Of a stretch of DNA of 64,000 nucleotides, positions 41,813 through 50,720 are shown piece after piece; the first letter of the stretch is position 1; every line of letters starts with the position of its first letter. A program made the position numbers and the translations under genes. The notes under the pieces are model-generated. The model was not told the origin of the DNA and made no database searches. It worked only from the letters and a program-made list of their open reading frames with translations. The stretch spans positions 269,170 to 333,169 of the forward strand of contig JAUMWB010000002.1 in the NCBI GenBank assembly GCA_030529845.1. Direction: 5' to 3'. Source of the stretch: Rothia sp. (in: high G+C Gram-positive bacteria) (lineage in GTDB: Bacteria > Actinomycetota > Actinomycetes > Actinomycetales > Micrococcaceae).

Positions 41813-42748
41813 CTAAGAGTTGAAGGGCTGGGCGCAGGCTGCCATAGTGCCCTCGGTGTAACCCTTAGTGAACCAGCTGACGCGCTGCTCTGATGAGCCG
41901 TGGGTCCAAAGGTCGGGGTTGACCTCTTGACCCGAAGAACGCTGAATCGCGTCATCGCCAATAGCGCGGGCAGTATCAATGGCCTGCTGAATCTGGCTCT
42001 CGGTCAGGGGATCCAGCAGGGCGTTTTCACCCTTATCAGCCTGGGAAGCCCAGACGCCGGCATAGCAGTCGGCCTGAACCTCAACCTGTACAGCACCCGA
42101 ATCAGCACCCGGGTCCTGGTAGTTGGAGTACCTCAGGGTGCCCATGGTCTGCTGAATGTGGTGGGCGAACTCGTGGGCGGTAACGTACATGACCGCAAAA
42201 TCACCGTTCGACCCGCCCATAGCCTTGAGCTGGTCAAAGAAGGGAACCGACATATACACGGTCTGGTCAGCCGGGCAGTAGAAGGGGCCGGTCTGCGAGA
42301 TATTGGCGGTACCGCAGCCGGTAGAAAGCTGACCTTCACCCAGCACTAGGTCGGGTGCGGTGTAGGAGATACCCGCCTCAGCAGGGAGCTTCTCTTCCCA
42401 CACCATATCCAGGCTTACGCCGGTCGCCAGAATACGGCAATCATCGTAGCGGTTGGCGTCCTCATAGGTCTGGCAGTGATCGAAGTTCCCGGCGCCGGTG
42501 ACCTGGTCCTGCTGGGCTTCGGTGCCGTACATGGAGCTAGAGCCCCCGGTCAGGCCACCAAGGCCGCCCGAGGCAAAAAGGAAGATAGCACCAAGAACAA
42601 GCACGCCGGGAATACCGAACTTACGTGCAACACTGCTCATCAGCATCATCATGAGCGGGTTCGCACCGCCGCCGCCACCGGAGCGGCCGTTGCCGCCCGA
42701 TGAACCTCGCTGGGAGTAGTTGTTATTTAGGTTGTCGTTAAAACCCAT
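41813..42748 (-). CDS. ypfJ: Neutral zinc metallopeptidase, YpfJ family
   Basis: 311-residue membrane-anchored metallopeptidase. A Gly/Asn/Ser-rich N terminus (residues 1-30) is followed by one hydrophobic anchor (IPGVLVLGAIFLFASGG, 46-62). The catalytic zinc motif is HEFAH at 192-196 in VTAHEFAHHIQQTMG, and the third ligand region is VEVQADCYAGVWA near residue 225, with several cysteines likely paired outside the cell. The substrate is unknown. It lies 11 bases after the upstream gene on the same strand and is likely co-transcribed. Confidence 0.92.
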   Translation of the reverse strand: MGFNDNLNNNYSQRGSSGGNGRSGGGGGANPLMMMLMSSVARKFGIPGVLVLGAIFLFASGGLGGLTGGSSSMYGTEAQQDQVTGAGNFDHCQTYEDANRYDDCRILATGVSLDMVWEEKLPAEAGISYTAPDLVLGEGQLSTGCGTANISQTGPFYCPADQTVYMSVPFFDQLKAMGGSNGDFAVMYVTAHEFAHHIQQTMGTLRYSNYQDPGADSGAVQVEVQADCYAGVWASQADKGENALLDPLTESQIQQAIDTARAIGDDAIQRSSGQEVNPDLWTHGSSEQRVSWFTKGYTEGTMAACAQPFNS

Positions 42749-42759
42749 GACAGTTCTCT

Positions 42760-43563
42760 TTACTTCTCAAGCTGCGCGGTCTCACCCTGCGCGCCCTCGG
42801 AGGTGCCGGCATCCTCGCCCTTGCCACCCTCAAACTTGGGGGCCCGGTCGGAGTTAAGGGCATCGGGGAAGACAGCGGGCAGGGCACCGAAGGTCTGCTC
42901 CACCGACTTGACCACATTCTTACCCAGGGCCAGGTTGGCACCGCCACCCACCACAGCACCGATACCGAACGGCAGGGCACGGCCGAGCAGGGCGCCGGAC
43001 TGGCGGGTCAAGAAGCGCTTAATGAACATATTGCGGATGGTGCGCTCGATACTGAACACCTTGCCGGAGTCCTTGGAACCCATCATCATGCCCCACTTGC
43101 GGGAGACACCGCCGGTCTTGCCGGTGTGGGCCAGGATTGAGTTCATGAGCACGGAGCCGTCCTCACCCAGCATGATGGCCATGACCATGAGGCGGGATTT
43201 TTCGGGGTCATCTACGTGCACGCCGTGCAGCTCAGCCATAGCCTGCGCGTAGATAGCGGTGCGCTCAAGATAGCCGCCAACCGCCAGGGCAGAGAGACCG
43301 ACGGACGCCGCAGTACCCAGACCGGGCACGAAAGCGGTTGCGCCGACGGCGCCGCCACCAACGGTTACATCGCGCAGGTAGGCCTTTTCGAGGCGCTTGG
43401 CAATCTGATCAGGGGTCTCGTTAGGGTGCTTCTCACGCATCTTCTTGAGCATGGAAACAATCAGGGGGCGCTGAACCTTCAGCACAGTGTCGACAGTGCG
43501 GGTGACTGCGGGCTTGGGCTGACCGTTAGCGTCGAAAGCGCTAGATGCGTTGAAGTTGAACAT
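42760..43563 (-). CDS. Unknown protein, EcsC-like, paralog of the gene at 40609
   Basis: 267-residue protein. LKKMREKHPNETPDQIAKRLEKAYLRDVT (near residue 33) is followed by a Gly-rich hydrophobic stretch (GGAVGATAFVPGLGTAASVGLSALAVGGYLERTAIYAQAMAELHGV, residues 64-108) with the general look of EcsC-type proteins. A second hydrophobic segment is near 200 (LPFGIGAVVGGGANLALG). The ATG at 43563 gives the natural N terminus MFNFNASSAFDANGQ; a reading extended to 43779 covers the divergent promoter and is not credible. It is the first gene of a two-gene unit with the metallopeptidase. Function unknown. Confidence 0.7.
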   Translation of the reverse strand: MFNFNASSAFDANGQPKPAVTRTVDTVLKVQRPLIVSMLKKMREKHPNETPDQIAKRLEKAYLRDVTVGGGAVGATAFVPGLGTAASVGLSALAVGGYLERTAIYAQAMAELHGVHVDDPEKSRLMVMAIMLGEDGSVLMNSILAHTGKTGGVSRKWGMMMGSKDSGKVFSIERTIRNMFIKRFLTRQSGALLGRALPFGIGAVVGGGANLALGKNVVKSVEQTFGALPAVFPDALNSDRAPKFEGGKGEDAGTSEGAQGETAQLEK

Positions 43564-43635
43564 AGCTTTTAGTTTACCGGCAAATAGCTGTAAACACAGT
43601 GTGCTTGCTATTGTGTACGCCCTAGGCGTGGCGGG

Positions 43636-43727
43636 CTGCGGTAGCTCACGGTGGCGACTGTTGCGCCCACCGCCAGATGAGTGAGCGGCACAGCCACATT
43701 TGGCGGTGAGCGCCACATCTACGGCAG
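43636..43727. repeat. Nested inverted repeat in a divergent promoter region
   Basis: CTGCGGTAG (43636-43644) pairs with CTACGGCAG (43719-43727), GTGGCG with CGCCAC inside it, and CACCGCCA with TGGCGGTG further in, for 92 bp in all. It lies between the EcsC-like and the exporter gene and just upstream of a TATACT box at 43737, so regulation is as likely as termination. Confidence 0.55.
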
Positions 43728-43773
43728 ACACCTGCCTATACTGGTTGCAGTATCTTCTTGAAAGTAGGCACCC

Positions 43774-44706
43774 GTGCAAGCAGTTCGTTCACGTTTGGCC
43801 GGTTCTGATAAGACCACCGGCGTCCTGCTGGTCATTGGCTCCTGCATCTCCCTACAGGTGGGAGCGGCTTTTGCTGTGCAGCTCTTCCCCCAGCTGGGAG
43901 CCTGGGGCGTGACCACCCTGCGTCTGGGAGTAGCGGCCCTGGTCATCTGCGCTCTCACCCGACCCCTTTTCTGGCGGTGGACGCCCGCCCAGTGGGTCGC
44001 CGTCATCCTGCTCGGGGCTGCCTTCGCCGGCATGAACGGAGCCTTCTACCACGCCATTGAACTGCTGCCCCTGGGGCTGGCAGTCTCGGTAGAGTTTATC
44101 GGCCCACTGGTTCTGGCAGCTGTGCTCTCCCGCCGGCCTATCGACGCCCTCTGGATTGGACTAGCCACCATCGGCATGGCCCTCATCGGGGCTGAAAAGG
44201 CCTTCGGAGCTGAGCACATTTCTACCCTTGGCCTGGTCTTTGCCCTGGTCGCAGCCTTCTTCTGGGCTTGTTATATTCTGGCCAGCTCCCGCGTAGGCAG
44301 GCTCTTTGATGGGGCGGGCGGCCTGGGTGCCGCCCTGGTCATCGCCACCCTCATTACCCTCCCCTTGGGCGGGGTCGGGGCTGCCCAGGCCTTTGCCGAC
44401 CCGGGCGTCCTTGCCCTGGCAGTGGGTACGGGCCTGCTGGCGTCCGTGGTCCCTTACACTTTCGAGCTGGCGGCCCTGCGCCGCTTGCCCAATAATGTCT
44501 TCTCGATTCTGCTCAGCCTAGAGCCGGGTATCGCAGCCATTGGCGGCTGGCTGCTGCTAGACCAAGAAACCGGTGCCCTGCGCTGGGCGGCAATCTTGCT
44601 GTTGACGGTCGCCTCTATGGGTATCACAGCGACCTCTCGCCCCAAGCGGGCAGCGAGCGAACCCGCACCTGTCACCAGCACCATCGCCCAGGTGGACGCC
44701 CCCTAG
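43774..44706 (+). CDS. EamA/DMT-family exporter, RhtA-like
   Basis: 310-residue inner-membrane exporter with ten predicted helices arranged as two EamA halves. The first half has LQVGAAFAVQLFPQLGAWGVTTLRLG, and the second has EFIGPLVLAAVLSRRP and SILLSLEPGIAAIGGWLLLDQ, which match RhtA-type threonine/homoserine or inner-membrane amino-acid exporters. The start is GTG. The 3' end overlaps the stop of the convergent gene by four bases, so there is no room for a dedicated terminator. Confidence 0.85.
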   Translation: MQAVRSRLAGSDKTTGVLLVIGSCISLQVGAAFAVQLFPQLGAWGVTTLRLGVAALVICALTRPLFWRWTPAQWVAVILLGAAFAGMNGAFYHAIELLPLGLAVSVEFIGPLVLAAVLSRRPIDALWIGLATIGMALIGAEKAFGAEHISTLGLVFALVAAFFWACYILASSRVGRLFDGAGGLGAALVIATLITLPLGGVGAAQAFADPGVLALAVGTGLLASVVPYTFELAALRRLPNNVFSILLSLEPGIAAIGGWLLLDQETGALRWAAILLLTVASMGITATSRPKRAASEPAPVTSTIAQVDAP

Positions 44707-45512
44707 CCCAGCTTGTCGAGCAGCTCCACCAGCTCATCGGTGCCCAGGGCGGACGCCGGGTGCGGCCCGGCACCCACCAGGTAGGTCGCGGCGTCCTGGG
44801 CGAGGGCCACATGGGAGCCCACCAGAATAAGGTTGCCCGCATGGCGGCCGCCCAGCATGGTGGTATCAGCCAAACACCAGACGTGCTCAAAGACCTCTAA
44901 TAGGGTTCGGGCCTGGGCTACGAAGAAGCTGAGCCCGGCGTCATCGCCCACATTGACGGCCAGCAGGCCGCCCGGGCTATCGCCGCTTACCGGGGCCAGG
45001 GAATCGCGCAGGTCGGTGTAAAACTCGGTGGTGGTTAGGTGGGGTGGAGCCTCCCAGCCCGAGAAGATATCGAGAACGACCAAATCCAGACCGCCCGGGG
45101 CACCCAACTCATCCCTCAGCCGGGGAGCGGCCGCGGCGGCGTCCTCAATCAAAATTGTGCAGTTAGTGCCCTCTGGCAAGGGTAGTTGCTCCATCACGAA
45201 ACCGGGCAGCTCCCGCTCAATATCAACAGCCAACTGGACTGAACCGGGGCGGGTGGCCTGAATGTAGCGCATCAGGGTCAGGGCACCGGCCCCCAGGTGG
45301 GCGGCGGTGATGGGTGCCCCGGGCTCAGCCTGAAGATCAACCAGGTTGCCGATTCGGCGTAGGTACTCGTAGAAGATGAAGTCGGGGTGGGCTAGATCCA
45401 CGTGGGACTGCTCAGCCCCGCCGATTTCAAGAATCCGGCCGGTCGCTGAGAAGCCGTCAGGGGCAACGGATGCGCTCAGGCCAGAAAAAGAAAGTTGAAT
45501 GGTGCGTGACAT
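44703..45512 (-). CDS. Spermidine-synthase-like SAM-dependent protein, paralog 2
   Basis: 269 residues with the same order of motifs as the protein encoded at 33496. GRILEIGGAEQSHVDLAHPDFIFYEYLRRI is near the start, AHLGAGALTLMRYIQATRP is the cofactor loop, VDIERELPGFVMEQLPL follows, then LVVLDIFSGWEAPPHLTTTEFY and NLILVGSHVAL. It diverges enough from paralog 1 that the roles may differ. No polyamine pathway gene is nearby. 26 bases downstream of the cation efflux gene on the same strand. Confidence 0.75.
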   Translation of the reverse strand: MSRTIQLSFSGLSASVAPDGFSATGRILEIGGAEQSHVDLAHPDFIFYEYLRRIGNLVDLQAEPGAPITAAHLGAGALTLMRYIQATRPGSVQLAVDIERELPGFVMEQLPLPEGTNCTILIEDAAAAAPRLRDELGAPGGLDLVVLDIFSGWEAPPHLTTTEFYTDLRDSLAPVSGDSPGGLLAVNVGDDAGLSFFVAQARTLLEVFEHVWCLADTTMLGGRHAGNLILVGSHVALAQDAATYLVGAGPHPASALGTDELVELLDKLG

Positions 45513-45538
45513 GTTCTCTAGCCTAGCCCCTTTCCGGT

Positions 45539-46483
45539 CTAGTGCAGGTTCCGCAGGTCTTCGTCGGCAGCCAGGGAGCGCGGCTCCATCTGGAAGGTGG
45601 AGTGCTTGATGGACACCTCAAAATGCTCAGCCACGCAGCTTTGCAGGTGCTTGAGAATCTCTACGGAGTGGCCCGAGGTGAAGCACTCATCGTCGAGCAC
45701 AATGTGGGCGGTGAGCACCGGCAGGTCGGAGGAGATCTGGCTGGCGTGTAGGTCGTGTACGGCAACCACGTGGGGCTGGCTTTCCAGGTGGCGGCGCACC
45801 TCGTCGAGATTGAGCCCGCGCGGGGTTGATTCAAGTAGCACCGAGGCGGTTTCGCGGAAGAGCTTGACAGTGCGCGGAATAATGAGCAGACCGATGAGCA
45901 TAGCAACCAGGGCGTCGGCCTGGTAGAAGCCGGTACGCCATATCACCAGGGCCGAGATAACAACGGCCACCGAGCCCAGGGCGTCGTTGAGCACTTCGAG
46001 GAAGGCTGCGCGCATGTTGAAGTTGGTGCGTTCACCACCGAGAAGAACGGCGATCATCACGATATTGCCTACCAGGCCAATGACGCCGAAGATCAGCACT
46101 TCACGGCCGGGGATGGGGGCCGGTTCCAGCAGGCGCTGCACAGCCTCGTAGAGCACAAAGAGCCCTACGCCCAGGAGTACGGCTGCCTGGAACATGGCCG
46201 AGAGCACCTCGACCCGGCGGAAGCCCCAGGTGTGGCGGGAGGACGCCGGTAGGCGGACCAGGCGCGCAGCGGCCAGGGCCACGCTCACCCCCAGGGCATC
46301 GGTGAAGACATGAACCGTGTCGAAGAGCAGAGCCAGGGAGCCGGTTAGCCAGGCTCCGACCAGCTGGAAGGCTACCAGCGACCAGGCGATAGCCACCACG
46401 ACGATGAGGCGGCGTTCGTTGACTCCAGCACCCTGGGAATGCCCGTGGGTATGGCTATGAGAGTGACCGTGAGAATGGCCCAT
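45539..46483 (-). CDS. Cation diffusion facilitator (CzcD/ZnT type)
   Basis: 314-residue proton-driven efflux protein for Zn(II) or a similar divalent metal. It begins with a His-rich stretch (residues 3-16), followed by six helices. Helix 2 has the metal site DTVHVFTD (Asp55, His58, Asp62). In helix 5 the usual His-x-x-x-Asp is Glu163-x-x-x-Asp167 (FLEVLNDALGS), which may alter selectivity. The cytoplasmic C-terminal domain (from about 210) is typical. It is the second gene of a minus-strand run starting at the nitrilase or acylphosphatase. Confidence 0.9.
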   Translation of the reverse strand: MGHSHGHSHSHTHGHSQGAGVNERRLIVVVAIAWSLVAFQLVGAWLTGSLALLFDTVHVFTDALGVSVALAAARLVRLPASSRHTWGFRRVEVLSAMFQAAVLLGVGLFVLYEAVQRLLEPAPIPGREVLIFGVIGLVGNIVMIAVLLGGERTNFNMRAAFLEVLNDALGSVAVVISALVIWRTGFYQADALVAMLIGLLIIPRTVKLFRETASVLLESTPRGLNLDEVRRHLESQPHVVAVHDLHASQISSDLPVLTAHIVLDDECFTSGHSVEILKHLQSCVAEHFEVSIKHSTFQMEPRSLAADEDLRNLH

Positions 46484-46494
46484 AGTGCGCCTTC

Positions 46495-46812
46495 CTAGTA
46501 GATGCCGAACCCCTTATAGGAGCCCACCGGCTGGGTGATGTCAGAGTCAACGTGGTCAACCCTACCGGCGGTATCACCGCCGGTCAGTTCGGCAAGGAGC
46601 TGCTCACAGGCGTCCGCGCTGCCCTGGGCGATAATCTCAACCGAACCGTCGTCCATGTTCTTGGCGTAGCCCACCAGCCCCAGGGGCTTGGCGATACCGG
46701 CCACCCACCAGCGGAAGCCCACACCCTGCACGTGCCCGTAGGCGGTCGCCATGAGCTGAGCCTCGGCAGGTTCAGGGGGAGTTTTATCGGTGAAAATATC
46801 AAAGAAACCCAT
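46495..46812 (-). CDS. acyP: Acylphosphatase
   Basis: Hydrolyses acyl phosphates such as 1,3-bisphosphoglycerate or acetyl phosphate. 105 residues, with the usual 90-residue core after a 15-residue extra N terminus. The family motif is GHVQGVGFRWW with the phosphate-binding Arg34, and GYAKNMDDGSVEIIAQG carries catalytic Asn52. It is 17 bases after the nitrilase gene and 11 before the efflux gene. Confidence 0.92.
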   Translation of the reverse strand: MGFFDIFTDKTPPEPAEAQLMATAYGHVQGVGFRWWVAGIAKPLGLVGYAKNMDDGSVEIIAQGSADACEQLLAELTGGDTAGRVDHVDSDITQPVGSYKGFGIY

Positions 46813-46829
46813 GTCAGAAGAGTCTTTCT

Positions 46830-47645
46830 CTAGTAGCCCAGCTTGGCGTTCGCCAGTACGGGTAGAGCCTCGCGGGCCCGGTCCACCTCGGTGAGGTCAA
46901 GGTCAACCACCAGAATCTCGGGAGCTTCACCGGCCTCAGCCAGGGTCGCACCAAAGGGGGAAACTACCCGGGAGTAGCCCACGCCGGTCGGCTGGGTAAT
47001 ATCTGCCCGCGGGTCAGCGCTGGTAGGCGATGCCTGATCAACAGCCAACACAAACATATTGGAATCTAGGGCACGGGCACTGGTGAGAATCTGCCACTGG
47101 CTCACCTTACCCTCACCCCCGGCCCAGGAGGCCGCAACAATCGTTGCCTTAGCCCCTGCCCGGGAGTAGTCGGCAAAAAGCTTGGGGAAGCGCACGTCGT
47201 AACAGGTAGCCAGGCCAATTTTGGTGCCATCCACGGTGACGGTCACCAGCTGTTCACCTGCCTTGACGCCCTCAGATTCCTTAAAACCAAAAGCGTCGTA
47301 GAGGTGCATCTTGGTGTAGACGGTCTCTACCCCGTTCTGGTCGAAGCAGTAGAGGTTGTTATAAACCCGCAGGTTCCATTCATCAGAGAGCTGCACCGGG
47401 GCGAAGCCGCCCGCCACCACGGTCACGTAGTTCTCGCGTGCAATGTTAGCGAGGGCGGTGCGGAAGGTCAGCTCGTGTTGGGCAGCGTCGTCGTAAAGGC
47501 GCCCGCCAAAACTCAGCATGGCGGCCTCAGGGAAGACCACCAGGCGAGCCCCGCGCTCTGCTGCGAGCGCCGTGTATTCACGGATCGTCTCGATATTGCG
47601 GGCAACGTCCTTGGTACTGAGCATCTGGGCGAGAGCTATCTTCAT
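46830..47645 (-). CDS. Carbon-nitrogen hydrolase (nitrilase superfamily)
   Basis: 271-residue cytosolic amidase-type enzyme. The catalytic triad is visible: Glu40 in VVFPEAAM, Lys112 in YTKMHLYDAFG and Cys148 in LATCYDVRFP. The motif spacing fits the Nit/omega-amidase branch, which repairs deaminated or damaged metabolites in known members. The substrate cannot be fixed. It is the first or second gene in a short minus-strand run with acylphosphatase and the efflux protein. Confidence 0.9.
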   Translation of the reverse strand: MKIALAQMLSTKDVARNIETIREYTALAAERGARLVVFPEAAMLSFGGRLYDDAAQHELTFRTALANIARENYVTVVAGGFAPVQLSDEWNLRVYNNLYCFDQNGVETVYTKMHLYDAFGFKESEGVKAGEQLVTVTVDGTKIGLATCYDVRFPKLFADYSRAGAKATIVAASWAGGEGKVSQWQILTSARALDSNMFVLAVDQASPTSADPRADITQPTGVGYSRVVSPFGATLAEAGEAPEILVVDLDLTEVDRAREALPVLANAKLGY

Positions 47646-47692
47646 ACCTTCAACTCTAGAGGGCGCAGCGAGCGGTGACCAGATTAACGCGC

Positions 47693-48364
47693 TTAGAGAC
47701 CCGCCGCCTGCTTGAAGACCGCCACCATGTCGGCGGTGCTGGTGCCTGAGTCCACGTTCTCCAGTTTGGTTCCCTCCACCACGAAACTGGGGGTGCCCTT
47801 CACACCTGCGGCGACGCCGTCCTGGTACTCCTGCTCAATCAGGGCCAGGGCCTCGTCGCTTGCCAGGTCAGACTCGAAACGGGAGCGTTCCAGGCCCAGC
47901 TCTTCGGCGTAGTCACCCATGAGGGTGGCGAACTGGGCGGTGTCGGTGATTTCCTTCCAGTCGGCCTGGTGGGTGTAGAGGTGATCAGCCATAGCCACGT
48001 AAGCACCCTGAGCCTCAGCAGCCTGCACCGCCTGAGCCGCAGGGACGGCATTGGCATGCATGGGCAGCGGGAAATGGCGTACCGTCACGTTCATGGTGCC
48101 CTCCAGTTCGGCAGCGGCTTCACGGTACTTGGGGTCGGCCTTGGCGCAGTAGGGGCACTGTAAATCGGTGTAGAGGGTCACCGTGGGGGCTCCGTCCGTC
48201 ACGGCATTGAGCTGGTAACCAGCATCGGTGCGGACGCCCGCCGCAGCTTCACCGCTCGCGGCGGCAGAAGCGCCGGCAGTGGTCTCAGTAGAACCGACAC
48301 AGGCCACCAAACCCAGCAGAGGGAGGGTGCTCACAAGGGCTCGGCGGGTGAGTTTCACAGACAT
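47693..48364 (-). CDS. DsbA-like thiol-disulfide oxidoreductase lipoprotein
   Basis: 223-residue exported thioredoxin-fold protein, with a signal peptide and lipobox LVAC (Cys22). The active site is CPYC (Cys70 to Cys73) in LYTDLQCPYCAKADPKY, and the cis-proline is in KGTPSFVVEG. It belongs to the DsbA/FrnE-like 'thioredoxin_4' group common in actinobacteria, probably acting in oxidative folding of exported proteins. The 225-base region to pta carries the divergent promoters. Confidence 0.9.
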   Translation of the reverse strand: MSVKLTRRALVSTLPLLGLVACVGSTETTAGASAAASGEAAAGVRTDAGYQLNAVTDGAPTVTLYTDLQCPYCAKADPKYREAAAELEGTMNVTVRHFPLPMHANAVPAAQAVQAAEAQGAYVAMADHLYTHQADWKEITDTAQFATLMGDYAEELGLERSRFESDLASDEALALIEQEYQDGVAAGVKGTPSFVVEGTKLENVDSGTSTADMVAVFKQAAGL

Positions 48365-48589
48365 AAGACTCTTCTCTCAGACGATAGTTCTGAACCCAGC
48401 CTAACCACCCGCCTGCACCCCGTACGGGCACAGACTGTCAGCAAGCGTCCGCCCCTCATGAGATACCACACAAACGCCCGCCGCTCCGCCCCTAAAGCCC
48501 ACACAAAGGAATAAACTCAGAAGTAAACATACGGTAGCTCCACAGCCACCGTAACCCACAAAAACACAGCCACAAGGATGTAGACCCAG

Positions 48590-50701
48590 ATGACCAACGG
48601 CATGTACATTTCCGCGATGAACCAGGGCTCCGGCAAGTCCCTCATCGCCATCGGCCTGCTCGACTCCCTGCTCAAAGAAACCGACCGCGTCGGCTTCTTC
48701 CGCCCCGTCTTCAGCGGCGAAATCGAGTCACAAGACCCCCTCATCCGTCTGCTCCGCACCAAGTACAACCTCAGCGACGCCCAGGCCCGCGGCGGTGTCT
48801 CCCTCGAACGCTGCCGCGAACTGCTGGCCTCCGGCGACCACGAAGAAATGTCCTCCATCGCCGTCTCCGTCTACTCCGACATGGCCAAGCACTGCGACGC
48901 CATCATCGTCGACGGCACCGACCTGCTCTCCCACAACGCAGCAACCGTAGAATTCGACCTCAACGCCCAGTTCGCCAAGGACCTCGGCACCCCCGTCATC
49001 GCCGTCGTCGGCGCCCAGGAATCCACCGTCTCCGACGTCGTCAACGCCGTTGACGTCGCCCGCACCGAACTCCACGGCGCCAAGGTAGACGTCCTGGCCA
49101 TCATGGTCAACCGCGCCCGCCCCGAACTGCGCGAAGAAATCCTCAAGAACGTCAAGCGCGGCCCCTCCAACCGCCCCGTCTACGTCCTGCCCGAACTGCC
49201 CGAAATCTCCCTGCCCACCGTCGCCGAAGTCGTCTACAACCTCGGCCTCAACCATGACGGTATGAGCCAGGACTTCCTGGACCGCGACATCCACGACATC
49301 AAGATCGCGGCCATGACCGTCTCCAACTTCCTCTCCCAGTTCACCGACGGCGACTTCGTCATCGTCCCCGGCGACCGCTCCGACATCATGGTCGCAACCC
49401 TCGCCTCCGCCCTCTCCCCCAGCTTCCCCGCCCCCTCCGGCATGCTGCTGACCGGTGGCCTCGCAGCAGAACTCAAGGGCGACACCGCCATCGGCCAGCT
49501 GGTCGAAAAGGCCCCCTTCCCCGTCTTCACCACCCAGCTCGACACCTTCAAAGCCGGCCGCGCCGTCTCCATGGTGCGCGGCCAGCTGGCCCTCGGCCAG
49601 CCCCGCAAGATCGCAACCGCCCTGGGTGAATGGTTCCGCAACGTCGACGAAAAGGAACTCTTCGAGCGCCTCGAACTCGAACGCCCCGCCACCATGACCC
49701 CCCTGCGCTTCCTGCACAACCTCATCGAAAAGGCCCGCAGCGACCGCCGCTCCATCGTCCTACCCGAAGGCTACGACCCTCGCATCCTGCGCGCAGCCTC
49801 CATCATCGTCCGCCGCGACTTCTGCGACCTCACCCTCATCGGCAACCCCGAAAAAATCGCAGAAATCTGCCAGCGCGAATCCATCGACCTGCCCATCGCA
49901 GAGGACGGCAAGCGCGGCGTCACCATCATCGACCTCGACAACAACACCTACACCGAGGACTTCGCCAAAACCTACGCCGAACTGCGCGCCCACAAGGGCA
50001 TGACCCTCGAAGGCGCCCAGAACCGCATGATGGACCCCTCCTACTTCGGCACCATGCTGGTACACAAGGGCATCGTCGACGGCATGGTCTCCGGCGCCGT
50101 GAACACCACCGCCAACACCATCCGCCCCTCCCTGGAATTCATCAAGACCCGCGAAGGCGTCAAGGTCGTCTCATCCGTCTTCCTCATGCTCATGGAAGAC
50201 CGCGTGCTCGTCTTCGGCGACTGCGCCGTGAACCCCAACCCCAACGCAGAGCAGCTGGCCGACATCGCCAAGGCCTCCGCCGAGACCGCCCGTCAGTTCG
50301 GTGTTGACCCCAAGGTCGCCATGCTCTCCTACTCCACCGGCACCTCCGGCTCCGGCACCGACGTCGAACTCGTCGTCGAAGCCACCGAGAAGCTACGCGA
50401 GGCCAACCCCGACTTCGCCTTTGAGGGCCCCATCCAGTTCGACGCGGCCTCCAACATGTCGATCGCCTCCTCCAAGCTCCCCGGCTCAGAGGTCGCAGGC
50501 CAGGCAACCGTCTTCATCTTCCCCGACCTGAACACCGGCAACAACACCTACAAGGCTGTTCAGCAGACCTCCGGCGCCGTAGCCGTCGGCCCCGTCCTGC
50601 AGGGCCTGCGCAAGCCCGTGAACGACCTCTCCCGCGGCGCTACCGTTGATGACATCATCAACACCGTAGCCATCACCGCGATCCAGGCACAGACCCTCTA
50701 A
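48590..50701 (+). CDS. pta: Phosphate acetyltransferase, long form
   Basis: Converts acetyl-CoA and phosphate to acetyl phosphate. 703 residues in three parts: an N-terminal P-loop NTPase-like domain (NQGSGKSLIAIGLLDSLL, residues 11-28), a DRTGG-type middle domain (about 210-330), and the catalytic PTA_PTB domain from about 380 (RSIVLPEGYDPRILRAA, GMVSGAVNTTANTIRPSLE, SYSTGTSGSG). Codons are almost all C-ending, unlike most neighbours, which suggests high expression. Operon with ackA 19 bases downstream. Confidence 0.97.
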   Translation: MTNGMYISAMNQGSGKSLIAIGLLDSLLKETDRVGFFRPVFSGEIESQDPLIRLLRTKYNLSDAQARGGVSLERCRELLASGDHEEMSSIAVSVYSDMAKHCDAIIVDGTDLLSHNAATVEFDLNAQFAKDLGTPVIAVVGAQESTVSDVVNAVDVARTELHGAKVDVLAIMVNRARPELREEILKNVKRGPSNRPVYVLPELPEISLPTVAEVVYNLGLNHDGMSQDFLDRDIHDIKIAAMTVSNFLSQFTDGDFVIVPGDRSDIMVATLASALSPSFPAPSGMLLTGGLAAELKGDTAIGQLVEKAPFPVFTTQLDTFKAGRAVSMVRGQLALGQPRKIATALGEWFRNVDEKELFERLELERPATMTPLRFLHNLIEKARSDRRSIVLPEGYDPRILRAASIIVRRDFCDLTLIGNPEKIAEICQRESIDLPIAEDGKRGVTIIDLDNNTYTEDFAKTYAELRAHKGMTLEGAQNRMMDPSYFGTMLVHKGIVDGMVSGAVNTTANTIRPSLEFIKTREGVKVVSSVFLMLMEDRVLVFGDCAVNPNPNAEQLADIAKASAETARQFGVDPKVAMLSYSTGTSGSGTDVELVVEATEKLREANPDFAFEGPIQFDAASNMSIASSKLPGSEVAGQATVFIFPDLNTGNNTYKAVQQTSGAVAVGPVLQGLRKPVNDLSRGATVDDIINTVAITAIQAQTL

Positions 50702-50720
50702 ATTAAAGGAAAACACTTTC

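Noticed and set aside
42760..43779. Extended start at 43779 for the EcsC-like gene
   Set aside because: It would translate through the divergent promoter and nested hairpin; the first 72 residues look non-coding, and ATG at 43563 gives a natural N terminus.
48728..49717. Long minus-strand frame of 329 codons
   Set aside because: Caused by the strong C-ending codon use of pta on the other strand; its product is low-complexity Gly/Val/Asp/Glu sequence.
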